From assembly GCF_002270355.1 (NCBI RefSeq), contig NZ_NJFZ01000020.1, positions 62,039-126,038 of the forward strand: DNA of 64,000 nucleotides, in the 5' to 3' direction. The translations under genes and the position numbers were made by a program. Origin of the DNA: Flectobacillus sp. BAB-3569 (lineage in GTDB: Bacteria; Bacteroidota; Bacteroidia; Cytophagales; Spirosomataceae). Position 1 is the stretch's first letter, and the number at the start of each line of letters is the position of its first letter. This document shows positions 19,044-28,976 of this stretch, piece by piece. The notes under the pieces are model-generated. The model was not told the DNA's origin. It saw nothing but the letters and a program-made list of their open reading frames with translations, and did not search any database.

Positions 19044-20153
19044 TTACTGATTCAAAGCATACATAGCAAATGAACCAAGCCAGTGATCACCACCGTAATT
19101 ACCGTTGGCTATATTGGGTAAGGTCTTTTGTAAGAACATAACAGCCGTTTCTAGAAATTGTTTTTTGCGTGGATCGGAAGTAGGAAGCTGTTTGGCAATA
19201 CCTTGCAAACACCATGCTTTACTCAATGACAAACCATCCAAATGTACGATTGAGTAATCCGAACGGTCACTCACGATAGGCAATTGTAACACATTTTTCA
19301 AACCTTCAGGCGTGTAAAATTGGTTAAACCAAACTCCAAACTCTTTATTAGGTAACACTCTGCGCATCAAATCGGCAATTTCTAAACTTGGAGATAGGAA
19401 ATCTGTTCCATCTGGTTCTAGAATGGCAGCTACTGCCTTATTTTTCAAATAATAATCCTTACTGCGTTGTACTAATAAGCTTTCAAACGCCGTATTTTTC
19501 GTAGCACGTGCCCAATCCAAAGCGAACACCATCCCAAAAGCCGTGTTGGGATGCACACCCGTACGATTGGGATAAGTTTGCTTCGGTAAATAGTCTTTCC
19601 AACGTTGAACAATTATTTGCGTCAACGGCTGTAAATTTTTATGCCATTTTTTCGCCAATGGACTGTCCCAAGCCAATAATTCCTCATCCAGTTTCAGCAA
19701 CCAAGCCCAGCCATAGGTTCTTTCAAAGCCCTTTGCTAGTTTATATTTGGAAAAATAATCGGCTTCGGTTTGCAAATTTTCTGGAAGAAAACTGTGTTCC
19801 AACACTTTGATAATTTGGGCTGTTTCTGGCAAATCTGGATACGATTTTAGAATTTTTACCAACATCCAATGTCCATGTACAGACGAATGCCAGTCCAAAC
19901 AACCATAGAATGACGGGTGCAATTGTTTGGGACTTAAAGCCACTTCCTCGGCTGTTTCAATGGTGTGGTTGGGTTTATTAGGAAATTCTGTTTCGATACA
20001 ATGCAAAGGTAACTGCGCCAAGAACGAAACCCCTGCTTGGGTTAGCTCAACCTTTTTTCCATCCTTCGACACACTGATATATGGATTTTGCTGTGCAAAA
20101 CCTGATATGCTACTTGTAAGCAGTATTCCGAGTAATATTTTTTTAGCGTTCAT
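19044..20153 (-). CDS. DUF2891 family secreted protein
   Basis: 369 aa; signal peptide MNAKKILLGILLTSSISGFAQ. The body is alpha-rich, with the family's opening block HPSFYGCLDWHSSVHGHWM and later GWAWLLKLDEELLAW, HPNTAFGMVFALDWAR and the ending GNYGGDHWLGSFAMYALNQ. DUF2891 proteins have an (alpha/alpha)-barrel look like glycoside hydrolases or epimerases, but no activity is established to my knowledge. It shares strand with, and lies 151 bp upstream of, the cupredoxin gene, so it may belong to the same unit. Confidence 0.85.
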   Translation of the reverse strand: MNAKKILLGILLTSSISGFAQQNPYISVSKDGKKVELTQAGVSFLAQLPLHCIETEFPNKPNHTIETAEEVALSPKQLHPSFYGCLDWHSSVHGHWMLVKILKSYPDLPETAQIIKVLEHSFLPENLQTEADYFSKYKLAKGFERTYGWAWLLKLDEELLAWDSPLAKKWHKNLQPLTQIIVQRWKDYLPKQTYPNRTGVHPNTAFGMVFALDWARATKNTAFESLLVQRSKDYYLKNKAVAAILEPDGTDFLSPSLEIADLMRRVLPNKEFGVWFNQFYTPEGLKNVLQLPIVSDRSDYSIVHLDGLSLSKAWCLQGIAKQLPTSDPRKKQFLETAVMFLQKTLPNIANGNYGGDHWLGSFAMYALNQ

Positions 20154-20327
20154 TATAAAAAAGTTTTAGCAATGCTTGAAGTGTTTTTTACAAAAATGGA
20201 GAAGAATAAAATGCCCTTTATCTTGCCTTGGGTTGTACTGTTCCTAAAGCTTTTTCAAAGAAAAGAAGAAAGGTACAAATAAGTAGCTCAGTAGACATAT
20301 ATCCGCAAACCTTGAATATAAATAAAG

Positions 20328-20361
20328 GTCAGGACATTGTAGCACTACAACGTCCTGACCC
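20328..20361 (-). terminator. Hairpin terminator after the AraC-family gene
   Basis: GGTCAGGAC.TTGTAG pairs with CTACAA.GTCCTGACC around a CA loop, 25 bp past the stop; T-rich on the minus-strand exit. Confidence 0.75.
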
Positions 20362-20385
20362 TTGTATAAAATTTTCGAGTAACGT

Positions 20386-21573
20386 TTACTCGTTGGAGAT
20401 GGCCACTTTGATATTCTTTTGAAACTCGGAGGGTGTTAATCCAGTATGTTTTTTAAATACGGTAAAAAAAGTACTCTTCGCATTAAATCCACAGTCCTTC
20501 GAAATACCTTCTATACTGTAATTCTGGTATTCATCATCACTCAAACGACGCTTTACTTCTTCAACCCTCAATGAATTGATATAATCACTGAAATTCATAC
20601 CATAATGAACACGCATCATACTAGATATCTGATAGGCAGGTAAATTCGTTTCATAGGCAATATCATTCAATGAATACTTTGCTCTTAAATATGGCTTTTG
20701 GAGATGGATATAGTTTTCAAAGTTTTTAATAATTTCTGGTTCTATTTCGATTGTTTCAAGAACAAGCGGCTCACTATCGTTTACTGAAAAGTCAAAAACT
20801 TCTTCATAAACTGACCACATTTTTCCTATTTCACCACGATTTACCCAAAGAAAACCACAAAGGGTATAAAAAAACACGCTTTGAATAATTATTACCTGCG
20901 TAAAAATTCCTTTGAATGCGGATATACCTAAATTATTTACTATGACACCAAAATAAGCTATTTTAAGGATGAATAGCCCAGTCACCATTACTGCAACAAA
21001 TATACTCCATTTGAAATGTCCCAAAGGAGTATTGGGGTTTTGCTTAAATCTTTGGGCAATTATACGCCAAATAAGCAATCCGTATACCATAAATAACAAT
21101 CCTAGCAGAAAATCTCTGATATCATTTCCTATAAAACCTTCATGCCCAACAAACAAATTGGCAGGGTTTTCTTTGATCGACTCCAATATATTCACCTTTT
21201 CTTGGAAAGGAAGGATATAATAAGGTATCAATTCAAGGAATACAAGCACTACTGGTATCCCGTGGGCTAAATCCACAGGTTTTATTTTTAAGGAAGGATC
21301 GTTGATTTGACGTACATAGAAATAGGTTAATGCAGGCAAAATGAAATATACTGGCATTGCTACTCTGAAAATTACCGCTTGAAATTCAGTTGGCAATGGC
21401 CCATAGAGAATGGTATTGGCTAATCCATTGATTGACCAAATAAAGAAAATTGCCCCTAGTATATTTTTTCCTTGGTGTGTAAACTTGGTTAATACCCAAT
21501 ATCCTAAGAGGCATCCGATTAAAAATGAAAACAATCCTAATCCAAAAACAAATGTTTCGAATAGATGACCCAT
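20386..21573 (-). CDS. Membrane-anchored AraC-family transcriptional regulator
   Basis: 395 aa. Residues 1-240 hold about seven hydrophobic helices (MGHLFETFVFGLGLFSFLIG, FILPALTYFYVRQ, FKWSIFVAVMVTGLFILKIAY). The last 100 residues are an AraC DNA-binding domain with YSLNDIAYETNLPAYQISSM for the first helix-turn-helix and DCGFNAKSTFFTVFKKHTG for the second. This 7TM-AraC build is common in Cytophagales. It probably reports a membrane signal to nearby genes; the DUF2891/cupredoxin/propeller genes downstream on the same strand are candidates, but a strong terminator separates them. Confidence 0.9.
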   Translation of the reverse strand: MGHLFETFVFGLGLFSFLIGCLLGYWVLTKFTHQGKNILGAIFFIWSINGLANTILYGPLPTEFQAVIFRVAMPVYFILPALTYFYVRQINDPSLKIKPVDLAHGIPVVLVFLELIPYYILPFQEKVNILESIKENPANLFVGHEGFIGNDIRDFLLGLLFMVYGLLIWRIIAQRFKQNPNTPLGHFKWSIFVAVMVTGLFILKIAYFGVIVNNLGISAFKGIFTQVIIIQSVFFYTLCGFLWVNRGEIGKMWSVYEEVFDFSVNDSEPLVLETIEIEPEIIKNFENYIHLQKPYLRAKYSLNDIAYETNLPAYQISSMMRVHYGMNFSDYINSLRVEEVKRRLSDDEYQNYSIEGISKDCGFNAKSTFFTVFKKHTGLTPSEFQKNIKVAISNE

Positions 21574-22105
21574 GTGAGTTGAAATGGTTTAAAAGTAAGG
21601 TTCAGGCGATGCAACTGCTATTCTAAGTAGAGTAAATAGCTTTTGAAAACCTTCGAGGATGCATTATAACTTAAATATACCACAAAAGTTAAAAATATTT
21701 GTGGTTGTTCAAAATTATTGGTGAGATTATCCGATTTATTGACAAAAGTGAATAAAACAAAAAAGTTTGAAGATAACATGATCTTCAAACTTTAAACTTT
21801 ACATCCTTACTTTATATTTATCTTTAAACTTTGGTCTATCAGCTAGAAGCTGAACAACTCTAAGTATTTATTACTAATTTATAAAAAACTACAATCGAAT
21901 GATTATTCAAACAAGACTTTTCAATTCTAATATTCTATTGAAAAGTGAGTTTTGTTTTCTCTATTGTTGAAACAAATTTACATTTTCAAAGTGTTCGATG
22001 ATTAAAAAAATGGTTCAAAAAGGTTCAGAATTTAATATTCTGAACCTTTTTGAACCATTTTTCGGCATAAACTACTACTTTTTCTTTATTTACACCCATT
22101 CAATA
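21574..22105. other. 532-bp intergenic region with three hairpins
   Basis: No gene seen. Contains a perfect 13-bp stem (AAAGTTTGAAGAT / ATCTTCAAACTTT, 21762-21793), a 10-bp stem (ACTTTTCAAT / ATTGAAAAGT, about 21916-21947) and the long terminator at 22004-22065. Confidence 0.6.
22004..22065 (-). terminator. Long terminator after the symporter gene
   Basis: A stem of about 25 bp: AAAAATGGTTCAAAAAGG then TTCAGAAT against its complement around a TTA loop, ending in a T-run on both strands. It lies 40 bp past the symporter stop. Confidence 0.8.
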
Positions 22106-23744
22106 CTACCAAAAGGCAGTATATAGAGCCACAAGTATTCCAGAAATTAATATCGAAGAAACCACAAATGACTGACTTACTCTGAACATTTTGGATTCAA
22201 TCTCTAACCCTTGAGGGTTATTTTTACTGTTAGGGTCAGTCAAAGTTACGATAATCATTAAAGCCACCAAGAGTAGAAATACCCAGAGAGTTCTATCTAG
22301 GAATGGCATTGGTTCAACGGTCATACCGAAGAACATCTCTGCCAAAGCAGGAATAGACTTGAAAGCCAAGGATAAAGGTAATGCTAAAAATGCAGCAACA
22401 ATAGCTGCTTTTGATGTAGTTCTTTTCCAGAATAAACCCAAGAAAAACAGTGCGAAAGCCCCCGGGGTGATGTAGTTGGAGTATTCCTGAATAAACTGAT
22501 AAGCTTGCTCTAACTTACGGAGTTGTGGAGTAATACAAAGTGCAATAATGAAAGAAACAATTACGGCTAAACGTCCTACTTTCACGGTTCTGTCTTCTGA
22601 AGCATCCTTATTATAGAACTTTTTATAAATATCTAAACTGAAAATGGTAGCTATACTATTACATTTTCCTGCCAAGGAGGCTACGATGGCTGCTGTTAAT
22701 GCCGCAAAGGCTAAACCCTTCATTCCAGCAGGTAGAAGATTCATCAAGGTTGGATATGCGTGATCTGGTTTTACTTGTCCACTCACATCAAGCATTTCTT
22801 GCTGAAATTCACCATTTTGGAACAAAACATACGCAGCAATCCCTGGAATCACGACAATGAGTGGCATTAATAACTTCATAAATGCCGCAAAATTATCCCT
22901 CCACGGGCAGTATTGAGATCAGCCCCCAAAGTACGTTGTATAATATACTGATTACAACCCCAATAATTGAAATTATTAATCCACATACCACCAATCAAGA
23001 TAGATAGTCCCGGCAATTCATAATAGTGTGGGTCTCCTTTCGAGAAAATCATGTGAAAATGGCTATCAGCCTGTTGACGCAAAATACCGAGAGCATCGAC
23101 GACACCATTTCCATTAAATTTATCTGATACCATATTTAAGGCCAAATAGGTGGTTGCTAAACCTCCAAGTACTAGTACAACTACTTGAATTACATCAGTA
23201 TAGCCAATCACTTTCATGCCTCCAAGGGTAATGAACACCGCAAACACAGCTAGCCCAAACATGCAATAATAAAAGGGAATCCCAGAGATGGTTTCTACGG
23301 CAAGAGCACCTAAGTACAAAATCGATGTTAAATTGACAAAAACATAGAGCAACAACCAGAAAACAGCCATTATCGTAGCAACAGTGTCATTATACCTTGT
23401 GGAAAGAAATTGGGGCATGGTATAAATTTTATTTTTCAGATAAACTGGAATAAAAAATATGGCCACCAAGATTAAAGTTGCGGCTGACATCCATTCGTAA
23501 GAAGAAATTGCTAGTCCAATGGCAAAACCAGAACCAGACATACCAATAAAATGTTCTGCGGAGATGTTTGATGCAATTAGTGAAGCACCTATGGCCCACC
23601 AAGTTAAAGAGCCTTCAGCAAGAAAAAAATCTTTGGTTTTGGAAGAAGTACCTTGTTTTTTTTAAAAACCCAAATACCGTAGCTAATTACTACAATAAAA
23701 TATACAAAAAATACTAAATAATCTGCTGTTTGCAGTTGTTTCAT
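22106..23744 (-). pseudogene. SGLT-type sodium/solute symporter, two frame breaks
   Basis: Three reading-frame pieces on the minus strand form one SSS-family protein of about 546 aa once two bases are restored. Piece 1: MKQLQTADYLVFFVYFIVV from ATG 23744. Break 1 is in an A8 run (about 23653-23660), after which QGTSSKTKDFFLAEG and WAIGASLIASNISAEHFIG continue. Break 2 is near 22890 in an ATTTTG tetramer, after which AAFMKLLMPLIVVIPGIAA continues. Family marks are IGMSGSGFAIGLA and GGMWINNFNYWGCNQYIIQ, as in vSGLT sugar symporters. Both breaks lack one base in a homopolymer, so read error is as likely as true decay. It would import a sugar or similar solute with Na+. Confidence 0.85.
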
Positions 23745-23848
23745 GGTTGTTATAGTTAATTGGGGATTAAAGATAGAATTATTCTTATGTAAAATATAAA
23801 ATTTCACACCATTCTCCAATTAAAGACAACAAGGACTCTTATATAATC

Positions 23849-23896
23849 AAAAATGTGTTGCTCTTTTGATAAATTTTATCTCAGAACAACACATTT
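23849..23896 (-). terminator. Hairpin terminator after the amidohydrolase
   Basis: AAAATGTGTTG pairs with CAACACATTTT across a 26-nt loop; 47 bp past the stop at 23944, T-rich exit. Confidence 0.55.
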
Positions 23897-23943
23897 TATT
23901 TTTAAATAGCTAATATATAACAAATTAAGCGCCGTTATCTAAA

Positions 23944-25224
23944 CTATTTTTGTAGATATACTTTCCCTTCCTTCATTACAAATTTTATTTTCTTTTCTAG
24001 AACTGTAATATCTTGTTCTGGATTTCCTTCTACAGCAACAATATCGGCCCATTTTCCTTGAGTAATCGAACCAAGTTTACCCTTCACTCCTATCAAGTCT
24101 GCTGCATTGATTGTAGCAGCTTGGATAGCCTGTGCAGGTGATAAACCAAATTTTACCATGTAAAAGAACTGTTTTCCGTTATTACCATGTGGATATACCC
24201 CTGCATCGGTTCCGTAAGCAATTTTTACACCAGCCTTGGCTGCCTTTTGGAAACTTTCTCTCTGGGTTTTGCCAACTGTTCTTTCTTTTTCAATAAGTTT
24301 CTCTGGATAGCCTAATTTGGCAAATTCCGAAAGAATATAATCATCATTGTAAATATCAGCCACCAAATAAGTACCTTTTTGTTTCATCAACTCAATAGCC
24401 TCCTCATCCAAGAAGCTTCCATGTTCGATAGAAGCCACACCAGCTTTAATCGCCATTTTGATACCCGTAGTTCCGTGTGCGTGTGCGGCTACTTTTTTGT
24501 CCCACATCGCTGCCTCGGCCACTAGTGCATTCATCTCTTCTTGCGAGTATTGTGGCGCACCCACCGACTCTTCCTCTGATAAAACTCCAGCTGTAGCCGT
24601 AAATTTGATTAAATCAGCACCATATTTAATATTATATCGTACTTGTTTACGAATCTCATCTATGCCGTCTGCAACCCCAGAAATGGCCTTGAATGAGAGA
24701 TAAGGTGAAAAACCGCTGATATCTGCATGTCCACCGGTAGCCCCAATGATTGGGCCTGAAACAAAAAGTCTAGGACCAGCAATATGCCCTGCATTAATAG
24801 AACGCTTCAATGCCACATCTATTAATTCAGGTGCACCTACATCTCGACAAGTGGTAAAGCCTGCCTCTAAGGTCTTTCTGGCAAAAATATGAGCCTCAAC
24901 CGCATAATCTATTGGTGATTTTCGAAACAAATCCTCCATATAGTTATCAGGTTGTGAGGTAATATGTGTATGGCAATCTATAAACCCAGGCAATACTGTT
25001 GCTTTGGATAAGTCAATCAATTTGGCTTGTGCAGGATATTTGAGATTTGCTCCTACCGATTGAATGATATTACCTTTGATAAGGATAGTCTGATTTTCGA
25101 GAAAAACACCTTTTTCACTATCAAACATTCGTCCTGCTTTGATGACAATGAGTGAATCAGAAGATTGTGCTAAAACAGCACCTTGTAATAAAAGACCCGC
25201 CAGAAGCGTCCAGATTTTTTTCAT
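23944..25224 (-). CDS. Secreted metal-dependent amidohydrolase (imidazolonepropionase/prolidase-like)
   Basis: 426 aa; signal peptide MKKIWTLLAGLLLQGAVLAQ. Metal-binding marks of the amidohydrolase superfamily: PGFIDCHTHITSQ (HxH), the carbamylated Lys in ADLIKFTATAGV, HAHGTTG and SIEHGSFLDEEA (His ligands), and YGTDAGVYPHG (catalytic Asp). Close in layout to Xaa-Pro dipeptidase-like and organophosphate-acid-hydrolase-like secreted proteins. The physiological substrate, perhaps a cyclic imide or a Pro dipeptide, is not known. A paralogue lies at 34546. It sits between the efflux genes and the symporter on one strand. Confidence 0.88.
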   Translation of the reverse strand: MKKIWTLLAGLLLQGAVLAQSSDSLIVIKAGRMFDSEKGVFLENQTILIKGNIIQSVGANLKYPAQAKLIDLSKATVLPGFIDCHTHITSQPDNYMEDLFRKSPIDYAVEAHIFARKTLEAGFTTCRDVGAPELIDVALKRSINAGHIAGPRLFVSGPIIGATGGHADISGFSPYLSFKAISGVADGIDEIRKQVRYNIKYGADLIKFTATAGVLSEEESVGAPQYSQEEMNALVAEAAMWDKKVAAHAHGTTGIKMAIKAGVASIEHGSFLDEEAIELMKQKGTYLVADIYNDDYILSEFAKLGYPEKLIEKERTVGKTQRESFQKAAKAGVKIAYGTDAGVYPHGNNGKQFFYMVKFGLSPAQAIQAATINAADLIGVKGKLGSITQGKWADIVAVEGNPEQDITVLEKKIKFVMKEGKVYLQK

Positions 25225-25317
25225 GTGGGAATGTGTTGATGAAAAATTGATTTAAGCAAAGGTAAGTATTATTTGGCTATCGGCTATCAGCTACTAGAAT
25301 TTGGAGAAACTCTTAAA

Positions 25318-25357
25318 ACAAAAAAACTCCAATCCCGCAAAAGCAGTATTGGAGTTA
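25318..25357 (-). terminator. Hairpin terminator after the TolC gene
   Basis: AACTCCAAT pairs with ATTGGAGTT; minus-strand exit into TTTTTTTGTTTT. 19 bp past the stop. Confidence 0.75.
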
Positions 25358-25375
25358 ACAACAGAGATTGTTTTT

Positions 25376-26701
25376 CTACCAAAATTTTAAACCTGACAAA
25401 CGGCTCACTTCAAGTTTTGCCTGTGTCATCATGTATTGATATTGTAACTGTGTCAATTGAGCTTCACGCAAAGCAGTTTGTGCAGCCTCAATTTCAACAT
25501 TGGTAATAACGCCATTTTTGTAACGACTTTCAGCTAATTTCAATGCATACTGTGCTTGGAATACGTTTTTCTCTGAAAGGTCAAGTTTGTTTTTGGCAAT
25601 TGTGTAGTCGTTCTCCGCAGCGTCCAAATCTCGTTTCAAAGCTTGATTGGTAGCTTCTGAAGAATATTTCAACATTTCTTTGCTCAATTTCGCCATTTCG
25701 GTTGAGTACGCTCCACGTCCACCTGCATAAATTGGGATAGTCATTTTTAAACCTAAGACTGTGTTAAATTTAAAATCTTTATCTACTGGAGGCACTTCCC
25801 CATTGATGCGTGGCAAATATCCGTTTTTAATGCCTAGTTGACCCACTGCAGAGACGGTTGGAGCCATGCTCAATTGCGCTATTTTAACATCCTTATCCGC
25901 TATCAAATCTTTATCTTTGATATTTTTCAAATCAACGTTATTGGTTTGAGCTTGCTCAAATGCTGCTGAAACAGTCAAATCTGCCCAAGTTGCTGAAAAA
26001 TCTGCATCAGTAGGAACCATAGTTCTTGCATCTGCACCAATCAAGGAACTCAAATAAATCAACTGGCGATCTAATTGGCCCTGTAAATCTGTTAATCTAG
26101 TTTCGGCATTTTTATAACGTACTTGGATCGAAACTCTATCATAATCCAACGCATCACCTTGTTTCAAACGATCTGAGATTAGTTTTTCGTTATTGGCAAC
26201 CAATTTCAATTGTTCTTTTTGTACCTCGATGGCTTTTTGCAAATACACAATACCGTAGTACAAATTCGCTACTTGGTAAGCATAATTTTGTTTCAACCCC
26301 TCTACATTATTTTTAGAGAGGTTTGTTTCTAATTTTGCTCTTTCAATCGCTAAAGCTTGCTTACCCCAGTCAGCAATGGTATAATTGGCGCCAACATTGG
26401 CATTGTAGTTCATGTTTGGCTGAAAACTCAACTCTGTCGAAGTAGAACCAGCGGCAAAACTTGCCTTGGCAACAGGGTCAATACGAGTTACGCTTAATTC
26501 TGATTGAACTTGTGGTTTTAATGCTGCTTCTTGAATTTTTGTTTTGTAATCTCCAATCGAAACCAACTGTTGCTGTTCCTTAATTCTTGGAGAATAATCA
26601 ATAGCAGCCTTCACCAACCGACCCAAAGCGTCCGTATTTTTATCTTGTGCAAAGCTCATCTGTGCACAAAGGATAAGTCCGAAAACTGTTAATTTTTTCA
26701 T
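25376..26701 (-). CDS. TolC-family outer-membrane efflux protein
   Basis: 441 aa; signal peptide MKKLTVFGLILCAQMSFAQ. Contains two OEP repeats of long coiled-coil helices, such as YQVANLYYGIVYLQKAIEVQ in the first half and ALKRDLDAAENDYTIAKNKL in the second, and GVITNVEIEAAQTALREAQL near the end. It provides the outer-membrane duct of the pump formed with the EmrB-type and EmrA-type proteins encoded upstream on the same strand. Confidence 0.9.
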   Translation of the reverse strand: MKKLTVFGLILCAQMSFAQDKNTDALGRLVKAAIDYSPRIKEQQQLVSIGDYKTKIQEAALKPQVQSELSVTRIDPVAKASFAAGSTSTELSFQPNMNYNANVGANYTIADWGKQALAIERAKLETNLSKNNVEGLKQNYAYQVANLYYGIVYLQKAIEVQKEQLKLVANNEKLISDRLKQGDALDYDRVSIQVRYKNAETRLTDLQGQLDRQLIYLSSLIGADARTMVPTDADFSATWADLTVSAAFEQAQTNNVDLKNIKDKDLIADKDVKIAQLSMAPTVSAVGQLGIKNGYLPRINGEVPPVDKDFKFNTVLGLKMTIPIYAGGRGAYSTEMAKLSKEMLKYSSEATNQALKRDLDAAENDYTIAKNKLDLSEKNVFQAQYALKLAESRYKNGVITNVEIEAAQTALREAQLTQLQYQYMMTQAKLEVSRLSGLKFW

Positions 26702-27079
26702 TATCTTCTTTATAATTATGTCTGTTAAAATAGAGGTTGAGGAATTGGGTCATAAGACATCCTTTGCAATTTTGTCAACCGATGTCTATTCCCCGTGACC
26801 TTATACCTGTTAAGTATTAGTGCTGAATTATGAGTGGTGAATTGTGAATGTAAAATTTTAATTATCAACACTCTGTTCTCACCATCACTTAAATTTTATT
26901 TTGCATGACGACTTAAGTTAGTGGGCAAAATAAGATGTAATTTTTGAGCTTTCGGCTTTCGGCTCTTGGCATTCAACAAATTTTATCTAACGCTACTAAA
27001 TGACATTTAAACACTCTTTGCCTTATGCCTGTTGCCTAGTGCCTAAACACATAACCTACATATCATTCTGCACGATGAC
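26702..27079. other. 378-bp gap inside the pump operon
   Basis: No gene seen. Holds degenerate repeated words such as GCTTTCGGCTTTCGGCTC and ACACTCTTTGCC..GTTGCCTAGTGCCTA (26945-27050), the latter recurring at about 41065-41085, plus GAGTGGTGAATTGTGAATG-like text. Confidence 0.5.
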
Positions 27080-28660
27080 TTAATGACTATCTGCTGCTGC
27101 TTTTGCTGCGGCTGCGATTTCTTCTTTGGTTTTCTTTTTCGTTCTCAATAATAAGAGTAAAGGAAAAATCGCGATGAAAAACAAAGAAACTACTCTGTAA
27201 GTATCTAAGTAAGCAAGGTAATAAGCCTGTTTAGCAACTAAACCTTCAAGTTGGGCATACGCCATCTTTGTTGCGCCAAAATAATCACCTGTTTTAGAGG
27301 CAAAATTGGCAATACTACCGTTGAGGCGCTGTACAAACAAAGGATTATCCATGGCCATATTCGCCATCAAGTCCGAACGGTGTTGCGCTGCTGCATTCGT
27401 TACATAGTTGTTGGCCAACGCAATACCAAAAGCACCTCCCAGTTGTCTAATCATATTGGTAAGGGCAATACCCGCAGGATATTCTCTTTGTTGCAAACCT
27501 GCTACAGCTTGGTTGATCAATGGCATTTGTAACATGGCAACCCCTAGCACACGACATACTTGCATAGGAAAGAAATCCCATTTGCCCATTTCGGGAGTAG
27601 CTGTACCACTGTAAAAGCCAAAGAATACAAATATCAGGATACCAATAGCCATATATGGAAGTGGAGAATCGCCTGCCGCCATACGTCTTCCTATGACTGG
27701 AAATAATATTACACCAAGCATTGTTGGCGCAATCAATGACAAACCTGTCTCGAGTGGCGTAAATCCATTGATACGTTGTACCATTACTGGATATACAAAT
27801 ACTGAGGTAAACAAACCAAGACCTGCAACAAAGGTAAATATGGTAGAAAGTCCAAAAACTTTATATCTAAATATCTTCAGGTCAACAACGGGGTGTTCGG
27901 TGGTCAACTCTCGCCAGACAAACCCTACTAATCCCACTACAGCCGACAAACTTAGGATTACAATGGTTCTAGATTCGAACCAGTCATCAGATTCTCCCTT
28001 TTCTAATACGTATTGCAATGAACCAATACCAAGCGTAAGTAAGAAAATCCCAGGGTAATCTATAATAATCTTGTCTTTCTTCTGACCTTCACCTTCTTTT
28101 CTTTCTATGTAAAGAATCGTCAAAATTGTAGCAGCAATACATATCGGAATATTCACGAAAAATATATCTTGCCAAGTAAAATGTTCAACGATATATCCAC
28201 CCAAGGCTGGCCCTAAAGTTGGCCCTAGAATAATACCCATCCCAAAAATACCTGAGGCTATGGGTCTATCTTTAGGTTCGAAGGCATCAAATAAGATAGC
28301 CTGTGAGGTTGATAGCAAAGCTCCCCCGCCTACACCTTGAATAAATCTCCAAAATACTAATTCCCAAAGTCCATGAGAAGCTCCACAGAAATAGGAAGAA
28401 ATACCAAACAATAAAATTGAACCTAAATAATATGTTTTTCGTCCGAAGTAATCTCCTAAAAATCCCGTCATTGGGATAATGATTACGTTAGCGATGGCGT
28501 AAGATGTTACGACCCAAGCTACGTCTTCGATTGTAGCCCCTAGTGAACCAGCCATCTGGTTGAGGGCTACGTTAACGATTGTGGTATCCAAAAGCTCCAT
28601 CACCGCTGCCGAGATGGTGGTTATCACAATCATTGCTCTTGCTAATCCTTTAGCCGCCAT
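27080..28660 (-). CDS. emrB: EmrB/QacA-type (DHA2) multidrug MFS transporter
   Basis: 526 aa with 14 hydrophobic helices. DHA2 marks: LDTTIVNVALNQMAGSLG in helix 1, WVVTSYAIANVIIIPMTGFL in helix 2, GDYFGRKTYYLG (MFS motif A) and GPTLGPALGGYIVEHFTW (motif C of drug/proton antiporters). It drives proton-coupled drug export. The adaptor is encoded upstream and TolC downstream on the same strand, so this is an EmrAB-TolC-like pump, although gaps of 316 and 378 bp separate the genes. Confidence 0.92.
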   Translation of the reverse strand: MAAKGLARAMIVITTISAAVMELLDTTIVNVALNQMAGSLGATIEDVAWVVTSYAIANVIIIPMTGFLGDYFGRKTYYLGSILLFGISSYFCGASHGLWELVFWRFIQGVGGGALLSTSQAILFDAFEPKDRPIASGIFGMGIILGPTLGPALGGYIVEHFTWQDIFFVNIPICIAATILTILYIERKEGEGQKKDKIIIDYPGIFLLTLGIGSLQYVLEKGESDDWFESRTIVILSLSAVVGLVGFVWRELTTEHPVVDLKIFRYKVFGLSTIFTFVAGLGLFTSVFVYPVMVQRINGFTPLETGLSLIAPTMLGVILFPVIGRRMAAGDSPLPYMAIGILIFVFFGFYSGTATPEMGKWDFFPMQVCRVLGVAMLQMPLINQAVAGLQQREYPAGIALTNMIRQLGGAFGIALANNYVTNAAAQHRSDLMANMAMDNPLFVQRLNGSIANFASKTGDYFGATKMAYAQLEGLVAKQAYYLAYLDTYRVVSLFFIAIFPLLLLLRTKKKTKEEIAAAAKAAADSH

Positions 28661-28976
28661 AGTTGATGATTATTTTAGTCTCGAAACTAAAGCTGAGCAA
28701 TTCAAGAAGTGTTGGATATTTCTCCAATCAGTCCCTTATCATTGGTAGTCAATATCCGCTTTACGAGGCATTGTTACACTTGATATCAAATGGCTGAAGA
28801 ATTACAATTATGAATTGTGAGTCTGAAGTAGATTCAACAATTGACAACCGCGCAATCCCTTGCTTATTTCTTCACCTCAATTTGTCTTTAGATAAGCAAA
28901 ACCCTAAATCATGATTACTCACAAAACTTATCTAAGCCTCCACTTCTTATGACCAATTGCCCAACTTTATCTCGAA
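28661..28976. other. 316-bp gap between emrA and emrB
   Basis: No gene, clear promoter or strong hairpin seen. It could hold an internal promoter for emrB. Confidence 0.4.

Noticed and set aside
22876-23541. Separate transporter gene of 221 aa
   Set aside because: It is the middle piece of one SGLT-type gene split by two single-base frame breaks.
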